From Cynocephalus volans (lineage: Eukaryota > Chordata > Mammalia > Dermoptera > Cynocephalidae): a stretch of DNA of 64,000 nt. Shown piece by piece: positions 26,019-38,475 of the stretch. How positions within the stretch are numbered: the first letter of the stretch is position 1; every line of letters starts with the position of its first letter. Under the pieces are notes generated by a model that was not told the DNA's origin, made no database searches, and worked only from the letters and a program-made list of their open reading frames with translations. Position numbers and translations under genes: made by a program. The stretch spans positions 186,438,071 through 186,502,070 of the forward strand of contig NC_084462.1 in assembly GCF_027409185.1 (NCBI RefSeq). Reading direction: 5' to 3'.

Positions 26019-29000
26019 GAAAGAAAAAAATTTAAATCGTAGAATAATAATATTATAAATATTAATCTAGGAAAACGGGAGACAATTATTATTTTCCATT
26101 TATGCTGATCAGTGCTCAAAAGTTCTCAATAAAATCATGTTCAGTGTTAGATCCTTCGATCACTGAAGAAAGATAGTCTGGGAACTAAAGTTTAAAATGC
26201 ACTAAAACAAATTTCTATTCTTTAAAATAGCAAATCAAGTTGAATGGATGGGCTTGATGTTATGCAGGTCACCACCAGTAGGAAATAGAGATCCTTCCCT
26301 TGGAACTTCTTGAGAAGCCACATGTGGACCTGGGGCACTAAGAGTGGGGCGATATCTTCCTGTTTCAACCTCCACTGCTGGTGGATACCCCTGAGAGGTT
26401 TAACTTATCTACAAATCAGGGCAGTAGCGACCTGTGGGAGTCAAAGTTCCCACTACAGCGAAGGAAGTTATGCATTACCTGAGAGCTGTTTTCAGGTAAA
26501 GGTGGATCTTGTCCATACAGAAATATCCAATGCAATTGCTGCTAACATTTGTCTTGGCCTGGGAGACATGAAAGGAAACAACAAAAATCCAGTCCAGCGT
26601 GTCCTTATATTTCTCTTTTCTTAGTTGGTTCCACACAGGTCCACTCAGTCCACTCTGCCACAAAGGCCAGACTGACTCCTCTTTGTCGCGGTGCGTAGGT
26701 GCCATCTTAGCCTGAAAGACATGGGGCAGTTACCATCCCTGGTAGAGACACTCTCTTCATCAGCTGAGCCACAGTCATAAGTATCCCCTTTAAGAAGACA
26801 GCAAACATAGACTCAAATTACGTGGAACCACTTCTGTGCCCTAGTGGAAGGACTGTGAAGGCATAAATAAAACTTTGCATTTAGTCACAGCAAACATGGT
26901 GAAAGGAATTAATCCTGCTTCAACACTCTTATTCCCAGACCCCTGTGTTGTAGCTACTGGGCTAAAGTGTCCTATAGTGCAGATTGATTTGGACCATATG
27001 CTAGACACTAGATTACAGTGAAATGCCTGTGATGGAATTAATTTAGAGCTGAGAGTTTCTTCTGGAAGACGATGTCATAAAACATCCTCAGACACATCAA
27101 TTTGGTTTTATTTTCAGAGACTTGAATTGGCCCTTCCATTGTTCTATTAGTCTTTCTGCTTCTGGAAATATCGAAATGATAGATGACAACTTTAGCCCAT
27201 GCGTGTGTTCCCATGGCCTCACGTCCTATGACTCAACAACAACTAGTGTCCTTGGTCTTAGACAACATCCTGCAGGATCTCATATAAGATCCAGACTTTC
27301 AGCACCAAGGACATTGGTCATGAGAAAAGGACTTTGCCAACAAAGGCAAATCCTCATACTGGATGAGACTAACTACCATAAACAAATATAAAGCTAAAAG
27401 TGTAGGTGAAGGGCACATGGTATTCTCTGTCTTATTACTGCAAGATATGTATAAGCCTAAAGTTACTTCAAAATGCATTTAAAAATTAAGAAAAATATGA
27501 ATGAATAGGTAAATAATGCCAATAAAAATTAGATGAGAAAATTCTAATGAGGACAATTTTCTGGCTCTCATGGGTGAATGTGACATGAAGCAATCAACTT
27601 ATTACCAAGAGGATTAGTGTTTGTCCCATGATGATGGATGGTGTCGTGTTTGTCACCGTCATCTCAGGCACTCAGTGTGAGGAGCGAGGCCAGTCGTGGA
27701 GGGAGCGTCCCCAAACTTCATCTTGTATTCTCAGGAAAGCGTGATATATACAGAAAAGGCACAAAGGTTGGTACAGAAATATCGATAGTTATATAAAGAT
27801 CAATGACCTCATTCCCTGGACCCACTGCCTTAGCAGAACCTGTTTTCCTCTCATGAGGTACTGATACTCTCACATGTCAATGCATTTGGTTGGACTTTAA
27901 CATTATAATTGCCCTGAAAAGTTGTGTCATAGATTGTTAGAAAATTCCCTGAGAAATTACAACATTAATTTTCAGGAAGATGTGGAAAAATATCAGGATG
28001 TGATGGAGTTGCCAAGTATAAATGCCAGAAAATAACTAACTGAAGAGATTATTTCAAGAAGATGAGTGCCCAGGGAGGACCAAAGCTACAAAGGCTTCCA
28101 AAGTGTCGAGTAGACGGAGACCAAAGAAGAGCCATCAGATTTGTCATCTCAGAATGTTAATTCTATCAGTGAGAGCACAGAGTGGAATTGCTGGTGTGGA
28201 CAAAAATTAGAGCAAGTCCAAGAGAGAGTGAAACATGTTATACCTGAAGACATTCGGGATACTCACACTTTCAGTGTGTGTGTGAGGACCCAGAGGTACA
28301 GTCCTCCTAAATGGAGGGTTTTTGTTTTTTAAGACGAATACCAAACGTGTGTGGTTAATAAAATCACTCAGGATATGGCCACGTATAGGACTGCATAAGT
28401 GACAGTGGCACCCAGGGGTCACTGTGGACCACACAGTCCATGTGATCATTCTGATTTACTCAGAATCTTTTCCACCCACCACAGTTTGGGATGGGGAAGC
28501 TCAAGTTTAAGGTCAGTGTTTTACTCTATGAAGAAAAGAAGAAAACGAGGACACAGATGTTGAAAAAACCTTCCAAAATTCACAATGTCCTGTTCATGAC
28601 AAATTTGTTAGTATAGGACCTAGATTTAATATTTGCACTTTTTTGTGTTTAGCAATATGCCTGTGCAATAAAGTTAATTGGTACTTTTAGAGAGTGCCAG
28701 TGAGTGTGTATATACTATCGGAAAGGCATTATTTTAAAACAGTATTAAAAATTACACTCACTTTAAAAAGTCACCTTTTAATATATGTGCTACAATATCA
28801 TCTATTCAATAAAAGAAGACAATAATGTATCTACTTTTCTGCAAAAACAGTTTTTTGATTCAATGGGATTATCTGACATTTTCCAGAAGGGTTTGTTTTG
28901 TCAAATGAATATAAAACTTTAACTGGCTCATGTAGAAATTGGAAATCTTGGCTGTTCTACATAATGGTTGGGTGGGGCCTGCCTGGCATAGAGCAGAGTC

Positions 29001-30423
29001 TCAAACACATATTATTATTTTTATAGAGGAGCATAGTGCAGTGCAGATGTAAAAATGATCTATTGCCTCATGTCTGATAGTCTTTGTTCATGTTGTTATA
29101 ATTTAAAATAAAATAATCACAACTTCTGTTCTGTGAAATGAATCTACTCAAAACAGTCTTTGAGACACTGCTTCTTTGTGTTTCACTTCCCCTGCCATAT
29201 GTGAAGAAAAGTTAAGAAAATCTAAAAGAAAAGGTGTATGCTTGGTTAAAATACACATTTTCTGCCCTTTGTCCAACTTCTTAAATAGAATGCTTAGATC
29301 CTTTACATTTAGTATATTTTCTTTGTTTTTATAAAAGCTTTTCAGAGTTTTAGATTAGTCTTTTAGCCCTTCCTCAGCTCTGTTCCATAACACTGGAACT
29401 CACAGATATTTGATTTCATATATGTGCTCTGCTCACTGGAGACAAACTTTATATTGAGGGTGACCTGGACAACCAACGCATCACTGTGCAAACACAGCAT
29501 CTCAGAGATTTGCCTACCAGTGTGTCCTACAGTTGGTGGAGCCATCTGCACATTATAAGGCATAAGGTACGTGAGTTGTTCTAGGTGTTGTGGGGTCATT
29601 AGCCACCTGTGCCTCCAACTTGCTGCAGGATTGACCTGCAGTAGTGCCTGAATTACATGGTTCTGCATGTGAGAGACACATGGGCTCAGCAGCACAGTGA
29701 AGAAGCTGCAGGTGACCCACTTCAGGTGACCTGTCCAGGGTGTCCATGAATGGAATGACACAAACGATGCACATTAGGAGACAATGTGGGGTTGGATGTT
29801 TGACGATCAAATCTATTCGAGACCCTGAGGGGAACAGGTAGTCTGTCGGAGTGAAGGTGTCCATGAAGGGACAAAAGCTTCTTCTCTGAGGCCAAAGAGT
29901 GTGAGCTTGGGACACAGAGCGACTGGACTATGCAGCTGTTTTTCTATGAGTGAAATTAGCTCCACAAAAGAAATGAGGAGAATCTTCAGGATGGTCTGTT
30001 TCTAGAGAATGAAACATGAGTCACAGGAATTCAGGAAGGAAATGACCCTAGTGAAACTTTTTTTAAAAATAGTTAATGTATATATATGTTTATATATTAT
30101 TGGTTATGAATATTCATGAGATACAGAGCTGATTGTCATCCCTAGTGCCCAAGACGTGAAGTGCAGATTCGTGCTGGCAGCATGTGCATTGCCACATCTC
30201 ATCTGCAAAATGACCACATCAGATGCACCTTCATTACCCCGTGAGGGTGTGAGGAATTAAAGACACAAGTAACAAGACATAAAACGTCTCAGGGGACAGC
30301 TGAGAACTTGGAGAGTGGATGATTCCGTTGAACCCAACAGGAAGCACAGGCCCCTCTGCACCTGCCCAAGGGAATCAGCCTTGAACTTGGTGGGTCCTGA
30401 GCGCCCCCTGGTGGTCCCGTGTG
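26019..30423. other. Intergenic spacer (duplicate of 8,036-12,440)
   Basis: No gene is seen. It carries both single-base differences noticed from the left copy, at 26,476 and 27,571. Confidence 0.6.
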
Positions 30424-30435
30424 TCCCTGTAGGGA

Positions 30436-30474
30436 GGTTCTTGTCTGGGCTCCCACTGACGTCCCCTCACTGTG
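30436..30474 (-). other. V recombination signal (23-bp spacer), right-copy V3
   Basis: CACAGTG at 30,474-30,468, a 23-base spacer, and ACAAGAACC at 30,444-30,436. Identical to the left copy. Confidence 0.93.
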
Positions 30475-30934
30475 TCTCTCGCACAGTAATACGTGGCCGT
30501 GTCCTCAGTTCTCGCATTTTCAGTTTGCAGATACAGTGTGTTCTTGGCGTTTTCCCTGGAGATGGTGAATCGGCCCTTCACGGAGTCTGCGTAGTATGTG
30601 CTACCACCACTCCCGCTAATGGCTGAGACCCACTCCAGTCCCTTCCCTGGAGCCTGGCGGACCCAGTGCATGACATAGTTATCAAAGGTGAATCCAGAGG
30701 CGACACAGGTGAGTCTCAGAGACCCCCCAGGCTTCACCAAGCCTCCCCCGGACTCCACCAGCTGCACCTCACACTGGACACCTGCAAACACAGAGACACC
30801 CTGGTCAAAAAACTCTCACATGAATCCACTATTTCTCCCACCCATAACCACACACATTCTCAATGTCTCTATTTCGCCTTAATATGACCTTTTAATACAG
30901 CAAGAAGGAAAACGCAGCTCAGTCCAAACTCCAT
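30475..30934 (-). CDS. IGHV: IGHV3-like variable segment, open reading frame (right copy)
   Basis: The leader exon is 30,934-30,889 and the V exon 30,781-30,475. The protein sequence is identical to the segment at 12,492-12,951, including the odd [10 protein letters not shown] stretch in framework 3. Cys23, Trp41 and Cys104 are intact and there is no stop. The first differences from the left copy lie in its leader intron, at 30,860 and 30,869. The upstream region therefore belongs to the older, diverged paralogue while the V exon belongs to the newest duplication. As two equal coding copies they would raise the use of this V segment without adding diversity. Confidence 0.92.
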
Positions 30935-31058
30935 GGTGACTCGTCTGTGTTCAGTCCTGATCACCGAGTTGGAGCACCTGGGAATCTGGGGCTGGTTCTC
31001 GTCTCCCAGAGCTGCAGGGTCAGGGCTGGGCTGCTTTACATCAGCAGAGCGAGGCCCT

Positions 31059-31066
31059 ATTTGCAT
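31059..31066 (-). promoter_or_regulatory. Octamer element, right-copy V3 promoter
   Basis: ATGCAAAT on the minus strand, 125 bases upstream of the leader ATG at 30,934. It is kept although nearby bases differ from the left copy (for example 'agagcgagg' for 'agggggagg'). Confidence 0.85.
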
Positions 31067-31654
31067 GTCCTCCTGCTACATAGCAGGCTCTGTGGTGGGA
31101 GCCTATGAAGAGGGCAGAGTCCAGAACAGATGTGAGGGCTCCAGGGGAGTTTGGTGGCAATAACTATATTTGAGACAATGTTTTTTTATTATATGACCGT
31201 ACCTTTTACACACACCTATAATCCAACTTACGTTATTTTTGCACAGAAACAAAGTATTTGAGTCACTTATGAATTTTAATTCTTTATATAGACGTACAGG
31301 TATAAACAAAACCGTCAAAAAATTATACACTGTATCCAGGATTTCATGTACGGTCAGAGGGAGCCTCAGTGTCTGGGTCTGTGCTCCACACCACGGATCC
31401 AACCCCAGGACAGAGCAGGGCCTTCCTAGTGACATTTGCCTAGTTAGTTTCTCCTTCCTGTAATAACACTTTGTGATTTTCCTGTGTTCTGTCTTTTATT
31501 CGCATCATACTTAGAGAACCAGAGTTCATGCAGATGCAATTTAAAGGATCTCTGAAATTATATGTTTCAGTATTTCTCTATCTCTCTTTCTGTATTGACA
31601 CCTGGTTTTATTTGTAACCATCATAAGGAGCTATAATAGACAGAACACACTGCA

Positions 31655-33620
31655 CATTTTTAAAGTGTGCACTTGATGAGTGCTGACATACATGTGCACC
31701 TGCACAGTCACCACCACAATGGAAATAGTGTACAAGTATTTCATCCTGAAGCATTTCCTGTTGTTCTTCTGATTTCTTCGTCCCACTGCTTACTTCCTCT
31801 CACCCTATGTCCAGGCAACTCGTGAACTTCTTTATGTTACTTCACAGTATTTTTTTCTCATCTAGAATTTAAGTCAATGGAATATGCAGTCGCTGCATTT
31901 AATTCCTTGTTATACTTCCTCGCGATCTTGGTCCGAGATGCAATCTTTTCTTGTGTGAATCAGACACTCATGGCTTTTACTACGGAATAGTATTCCAATG
32001 TGTGAAAATGCTTCCTTTTCTCAGTTTACCTGTTGAGGGGAATTTGTATCATGCTCAGATTTTGGATATTATAAAGTAAGCTGCTCTTAGATTACAAATG
32101 TAGACACTGAGTAAAACTGCTTTTTCTTATTCTTTCAACAAACACAACAATAATAGCAAGTGCATTGGATAAGTGGCAGATTAGCACATTTTCTTAAACA
32201 AATCAAAGAGCAAAGTTAACAAGACAAACAGCAAACCTGAAATCTGGAGAGAGTAGTTTTCAGGGAAAACAGGACCAAACCTTAGCTCACCTGGGTCGGA
32301 GATCACTAGATGGCAAACACACTAGAATAAAGATGAAACTAGATACATTTCATGAATTTCCAAATGTCCAGTGTGCTAAAGCATCATAGTGTGAATCTGC
32401 CAGGATGCACATATCTGCAGGGTCCTACCTTCTTTCTGGCTACTCCAGGGTTGGGGAGAATCACTCAGCTCCGGCCTCCTGGGTTGGTGCTCAAGGGGGA
32501 GAGGAGGAGCCCCCTGCCTAGTGCTCCAGCACCTCCTCCAGATCCTCCACACAACAAGTTATCAATGTGCACGGGAGGCAGCAAAGCCAATATTTACGCT
32601 TTACATTTTGAGAAACTGCTGAACAGTTCTTCAAAGTGGATATACAATTTTATGTTCTCACCAGCATTTTATGAACAAACCAATTGCTCCAAATCTTCAT
32701 CAATATCTCTTATTATTACTCACTTTTATCATATTCATACAACATGGCACAAAACAGAAACTTATAACATAAAAGAACCTGAATACTGAACACTGCATGT
32801 GATTAATTCCACTTATAAAAGTTATCTTGGATAGGCATACATGGAGACAGAAATTAGGTTAGTGGTCACCTGGACCGGCATAAGCAGGGGGAAGGGAGGA
32901 CTGGAAAGTGACCCTGAAGAGACTTGTTCATTTTGGGATATTCAAAGAATCTAAAATTAAATTCTGTTGGTGGTTGCACAAATACTGTTAATTATTTTGT
33001 GAGTAACATATACTGAAGTCTTCTAAACTGTACACTTTTATAGGTAGATATTATCAGAAGTAAAATATATTTCAATAAGTTGTAAAAAATCTATCCACAA
33101 TTTTCATATATTAATACAGTTATACAATTGTATATAGTTTATAACCCCCATGAAACACAGTTTTGTGAAATAAACAGCAAACATATTGGGATGTCAGTAA
33201 TTTAAATATATGAGGGCATGAGAAACTGCGTGGTATTTTGATATAGTCCCATTCATTTATTTTCTCATTTGTTGTTTGTTATTTCAGGCTCATGTCCATA
33301 GAGTCTGTGCACACACCTAGTTCCTGAATTGTTTCACGTATATTTTGCCTTAGTAATTTTTCAGTTTCAGGTCTTATACTTGTCTTTAATTTACTTTGAG
33401 TTGACTTTAGTATATGGTGTGAGGTACATACCTAGTTTCATTGTTCTGCATATGGACATCCAGTTTTCCCTACATCACTTGTTGAAGAGGAAGTCTTGTC
33501 CCCAGTGTAGATTTTTGTTGCCTTTGTCCAATCTCAAATGGCTGTCAGACTGAGGGGTGATTTCTGTATTCTCAATTCTGTTCCACTGGCCTGAGTGTCT
33601 ATAGTCAGTAACAATAGTTT
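31655..33620. mobile_element. Cluster of old L1 fragments (counterpart of 13,670-15,600)
   Basis: The landmarks and order match the left paralogue: antisense L1 to about 32,105, mixed pieces at 32,600-33,085, and an antisense ORF2 fragment at 33,285-33,620. Copies differ by substitutions and small indels, so this pair belongs to the older duplication. Confidence 0.65.
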
Positions 33621-33825
33621 CTATAGTCAGTAATAATATATTTCAAAATAGCAAGGAGAGTAAATTTCAAATGTCTTCCCACATAAATAATAAGTTGATG
33701 TGATGGATATATTGACCAGCTTGACCTTGTAAATCTACACAACTATTCCAGTTCTTGAGAAAGGCAAATTGTAACTGAAGCCAAAATGTCTTATTAGTTT
33801 AGTTCTACTATGTTTCCATTTGTAT

Positions 33826-34906
33826 TGTCAGGGCAGTGGTGGTGGTGGCAGCACCTTGTGGAGTGTCCTGGGGGCAATGACAGCAACAGCTTGCAGCAAC
33901 ACCCTCCAGCTGCATTAGAGGCTGCCCCATGGCCCCCTGGGCTTCCAAGGGTTGTGGGGGCACCATGGGTCACAGCCACTCATCTTTTCTACTTAAGTCC
34001 ATAACCCAGGACACCCGGGCACACACGCACATTTACATCAAATGCTCGGCAAGACCGAGCTGACAGACCCCCTGGTTCTTACACAGGGCCATATACAGAG
34101 GACAGATGTATGGTATGATAAGACTAAATATGAGCAAAAAATTCAAAGTTCTGTTTATGAAAATATCTGTTAGATCTGGGCTTTTAAGTTATTCAAAAAT
34201 TTTTAAATAAAAAATTGTTTTATACAAATAGTTAGATCATATTATAAAAAGATGTGCTTTTTAAATAATTGTTGCTTTTAGGTGATTAAGATAAAAATTT
34301 AAAATCAAAATAGGTGATGGATATATAAAAATCATATGTTGTAAGGGTTGAATGTTCTACGTAAAAGCTGCCGTTGCTGCCAACCGTGAGGCCTCCGGCC
34401 ACTGCACTGACCTCGGTTAGAAGCTCTTGTTGCTGGTTTAGTTTGTTTCCCTTTAAAGAAAGACAGGGACTTCATCGGGAGATTGTGACCTGTGACTGAT
34501 TGAGAACAATCGGTTGAGATGATTCATTACCTTTTTCAATTTGAAGAATAATATGTACTTTCCCAAAGATTATGATTTATAAATAATGACATGTAGTTCC
34601 TTAAAATCTTATGATTCGCTATGATCGAAAGAAAATGATTTCAGTATTGTTCTGATCAGTTTTATGTTCACAGTTTAATATTAACCTAATGAAAAATGTT
34701 TGCTTTGTGTAATCGGAGGACTGATATGATATAAATAAAGGACAGCGGCTTTCGTGTGTCGTCGCTAATGCACTAGACATCACTGTCCATCGTCTTTTTC
34801 TTCTTTGTTTTTCTTTCACCGACTCCACACGTCCTTCTCAGGCTCCAAGAACCAGCTGGAGCTGGACTCCGGCAGGCCCTGACCATTTTCCTATATTTTC
34901 CCAACA
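33826..34906 (-). mobile_element. Solo LTR with a nested insertion
   Basis: The ends are the same as those of the solo LTR at 15,790-16,315. The minus strand starts at 34,906 with TGTTGGGAAAATATAGG and ends near 33,826. The middle is shorter than in the partner, and about 0.8 kb of unrelated sequence (about 34,052-34,874) sits inside it. It is an old, broken fossil with no internal retroviral genes. Confidence 0.72.
34052..34874 (+). mobile_element. Unidentified ~0.8 kb insertion, possibly another solo LTR
   Basis: Present only in this paralogue. On the plus strand it has a TATA-like 'gatataaataaagg' near 34,730 and ends '..ctggactccggca', a style of end seen in betaretrovirus-like LTRs. The flanking 'cggca' occurs at both borders (34,047-34,051 and 34,870-34,874), a possible short target duplication. 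I cannot confirm the family. Confidence 0.35.
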
Positions 34907-36577
34907 GATCCAATTATTCCACATCATGTATTGATCAAAACATCATTGTGTTCCCCATAAATGAACACAATTATGATTTGTCACATAAGATGATATTCAT
35001 AAAAAGTGAAGGAGATACAGCCTCTCTCAGACCACACAGTGGTAAAGGATCAAGGCGTCCCTCAGAAATCCCGAATGAGCTGAGGACAGCGGCCAGCACA
35101 GCTTCTATTCAACATCTTCAATGTGACAAGTGGAAGAAAACAAGCAGCAACCAGAAGGAAACACCAACACAGCCCTTTCCTCCAGGTGTGACACGAGGAG
35201 TTCTGGGTTCAGGTCTCACACGTAAGAAGCTTGGGTGTCATCACTCTCATCCAGACAACAAGAAAAACATGGAACAAAATGGAAATTGGTGACAATTCTT
35301 ATATCTGTAAAAGAAGTGAAGCCACAGCGTGAACTGCTGTCCCCAAAACTGAGGATGCAGCCAGGAAGACACAGAGGGTCATAAACTGTCCGATTAGAAA
35401 CTCATGAGCAGAAACCTCCGTGGGACCCAGGACTGGGGGAGATAAACCAGAGCTGCAGCTGAAGAATTGCTGAAGACTCAGAGCTGGGAAGTCTGAGAGT
35501 TGGGTGCAGCCCAGTGCAATGGTCTCAGGGATCCCCAAACTTTAAACTCTACCTCAGGGGCTCAACCGTGTTCTCCAAGAAAATATCAGAGAAGAATCCT
35601 GATGTTCACAGCAGAGAAAGGGAGGAAGGAGCCATTCTGAAATACCCCAGAGCATGACTTTCTCTATAAGACGCCTTGACTTCAGGAGAAGCGAGTTTAG
35701 CTGATCCTAATGGACTGCAGATTCATCAGAGCATCATTGACCTGAGAGAAGAAAAAAAATGAATCCCCTCCCCCTCCCACAAGAGACTTGCAGTGTCCCC
35801 TAAAGGAGGGTAAAGGGAGAAGCACTTGGGAAGGTCCCACCCAGGACACAGCTCACTACAGGACAGAACTCATCCTAGGACTGTGCACTTCTTCCCTACC
35901 CCACACCTTACCCACATCCACAGGGCTTCTGTATCATGACAGAGAAAAACTAAAGCACCACATGCACCTTAGACACTATTTAAGAAGTGTCCATGAAAAT
36001 GTGGTCCACAGAGGAGACAAAAACAAGGAAGTCAGGGGACATTTTATAGAGTCTGTTGCTCATCTTGTCATCTTATCATGTCTTGTCTTTGAGAGACCCA
36101 GCCAAAAATTCAGCCCAGCAGGGCTCTGCTGGGTTTATATCTGTGCGCTTGTCACCCTGCATCCTCCACATGGAAACATAAGAGCTGTGTGTGGCCCTCA
36201 GGCATCTGCTTCTCCATCGAGTACACTGAGGAATGGACAGCGAGTGGGACAAATCCTCAACATCAATGTCCACAGTGTGGATGAGGACCCAGAGGCTAAA
36301 CTGCCTCACTGAGGATAGAGACGCCATGGGCAGGGGTCCTGTAGGATGATAATAACCACGTGGGTGTAGCTGCACTTTGTATACGGAAAAATGCTGAGTT
36401 AGGGACAGGGTGCTCCAGGACTGATCAAAAGTTTCACGAAAATAATACTAGATCATAATGATTTGTGTGTCAGGAAAAAAAACAGGTCATGAAAAAACCT
36501 GAAAAAGAAAAGTCCCCAGTGAAAAGAACCTTCTTATCTGCACATGAGGAAAGTTAGTTCCCTCTGTGTTGCCTGCA
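34907..36577. other. Conserved flank downstream of the third IGHV4-like segment
   Basis: No gene is seen. It is collinear with 16,316-17,978 at high but incomplete identity. Confidence 0.7.
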
Positions 36578-36779
36578 GCGAGAATGTGAGAAATTAGAGT
36601 CACAAAGAACAAAGCAGGACATGACCCTGAGGGACATCTGAGAGTCAGCAGAGCAGAGGAAACCTCAGATCCCAAGAGGAACCCCCCATGCCCTCTCTGC
36701 ACCTGCTCCATGGGGCACAGGAGCTGGGTGGGCCTTGAGCGCCCCCTGCAGCCCAGACCCCTCCTGTGTCCTGCAGGGA

Positions 36780-36818
36780 GGTTTGTGTCTGGGCTCAGGC
36801 TGACTTCCTGTCACTGTG
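36780..36818 (-). other. V recombination signal (23-bp spacer)
   Basis: Heptamer CACAGTG at 36,818-36,812, 23-base spacer, nonamer ACACAAACC at 36,788-36,780. Confidence 0.93.
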
Positions 36819-37257
36819 TCTCTCGCACATTAATACACGCCAGTGTCCTCGTCGGTCACAGAGCTCAGCTGCAGGGAGAACTGGTTAGTGGACGTGTCTC
36901 TGGTGATGGAGATGCGGCTCTTGAGGGATGAGCTATAAGCTGTACCACCACTATAACTGATGCGTCCCATCCACTCAAGCCCCTTCTCTGAGAGCTGGTG
37001 GATCCAGCTCCAACCATAATCACTGGTTGTGATGGAGTCACCAGAGACGGTGCAGGTGAGGGAGAGGGTCTGCGAGGGCTTCACCAGTCCTGAGCCCGAC
37101 TCCTGCAGCTGCACCTCAGACAGGACACCTGGAGACAAGGAGAATCAGAAGCTCTCAGTCACTTTCAGTCACAAACTTCCCAGAAACCATGCGTGACATC
37201 TGAGCACTCACCTTGTGGAGCTGTCACCAGGCAAAGGAGAAGACCCCACAATCTCAT
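36819..37257 (-). pseudogene. IGHV: IGHV4-like variable segment with one nonsense codon
   Basis: The leader exon is 37,257-37,212 ([15 protein letters not shown], donor G|GTGAG). The V exon is 37,128-36,819 (310 nt). Framework and CDRs are otherwise intact: [21 protein letters not shown]1 [10 protein letters not shown], then [17 protein letters not shown]2 ISYSGGT, then [19 protein letters not shown], ending DTGVY. Cys23 and Cys104 are kept. The second Tyr of the Y-Y-C motif is a TAA stop (36,832-36,830), directly before Cys104. The framework-2 Arg of WIRQ is His. Recombination signal and octamer are good, so a recent single-base inactivation is likely. An allele with TAC there would be open. 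Confidence 0.92.
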
Positions 37258-37369
37258 CTTCTATTAGATCTCAACTCTGCCTTCCGCACAGACCTGAGCC
37301 CTGTTTGAGGAGAGACCTGTGAGCTTCCACCACCCATGAGTCTACATTTACGCTGGAGCATGAAGGAAT

Positions 37370-37377
37370 ATTTGCAT
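37370..37377 (-). promoter_or_regulatory. Octamer element of V promoter
   Basis: ATGCAAAT on the minus strand, 113 bases upstream of the leader ATG at 37,257. Confidence 0.85.
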
Positions 37378-38175
37378 GTGGGAGAGCTCAGTCCTTATAA
37401 GTGCTGAGGAACTGAGGTGGGAACCATTGTATTTTTTGAAATGCCCGTACGTTTCTTTTTTCTTGAAATTATCTGACATGTATTTATAATATGGGAGGGA
37501 ACTTGGTGAGCTTCAAACATGCCAAAACGTGGCCCCAGCTTTCTGAGCCCAGATCTACCTCCTTCAACCCCTGTGTTCTGTGCTGACTGGGACCCAGCCC
37601 AACTCTCCCACATAAACTCAGGCTCTGGGTCTTGCTTCTGCAGTTCTGATCCCGGCACGACCCCTGGTTCTTTCCCTGGACCCTCTCCTGTGATGTGGTT
37701 CTCATCACACCTCAGAGCTTGTTGTTATATTGTTATTGTTCCATGAGTTCCAGGCCTGCCTTGTGTTTTCCATCCTGCCATACAAGACACAGCACATCAG
37801 GACCCTCAGAGACTCTGCAGAAAACGGTGCCCTGAGCGTTACTGAGGACACTGATTCTCAATATCTAGGAAAGATAAAAATCCTAAGTGCCTCCATTCCA
37901 TGGTCATTCCTGTCCATCTAAAGTGTACAAAGTTTCATCTTCAATTCACTTCTCACCCACATTTTATAGACTTTATTCCTTCATTTAATTTACCAATCTT
38001 ATCAGATATCAAAAAATAAAATCGATTACAATGGTTAACATGAAAGCAGTAATAACATCCCTATTACTAAACTTTTAAAAGCACACTTTCCCTTGATGTG
38101 CACCTGTCTGTGGGCATGAGAGCCAGTCCATGTCTGGGGGCATCACTCTCTGGATGACTGCACACCAGTCTTCCC

Positions 38176-38475
38176 TGCCTCTACTGTATCACCAGACAAC
38201 TACTGATATTTCTTTTTTTACTTTACATTATGTTTTATTTTCTGGAAATTTTAAAAGTGGAATAACGTGTTGTGTCCTTTTATCTGCTTTGGTTATTCTA
38301 CTTGGGATACATACCTGTAAATTTAACCATCTTGTGTGTATCAAGTATTTATTGGATGTAATGACGGGCAGTATTCCATTTCATGAATTTAAAACAGTTT
38401 ATCTATTAAGCTGTGGATTAATAGTTGGATATTTTCTAGTTTCTTGGTCCTACAAATACAGCTGCTGCTCAGCAT
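38176..38475 (-). mobile_element. Old antisense L1 fragment
   Basis: The plus strand shows 'gggcagtattccatttcatg', 'acagtttatctattaagctg' and 'cctacaaatacagctgctgc', diverged forms of the antisense L1 3' region. It begins exactly where collinearity with the first module ends. Confidence 0.6.

Larger units (their letters stand above)
30860..36577. repeat. Older paralogous block, right copy
   Basis: This is the diverged counterpart of 12,877-17,978, ending at the border of the next IGHV4-like segment. The same landmarks occur in the same order. The difference in divergence on either side of 30,860 shows that this block did not take part in the most recent duplication as a pair with 12,877-17,978. 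Confidence 0.88.
36578..38163. repeat. Third, older partial copy of the V4-module start
   Basis: The sequence is collinear with 1 to about 1,590 and with 17,979 to about 19,570. It covers the V 3' flank, V exon, leader, octamer and about 0.8 kb upstream. Substitutions and indels are frequent. Collinearity stops abruptly near 38,163, just after the shared 'ctctggatgactgc' stretch, where an antisense L1 fragment begins. Confidence 0.85.
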
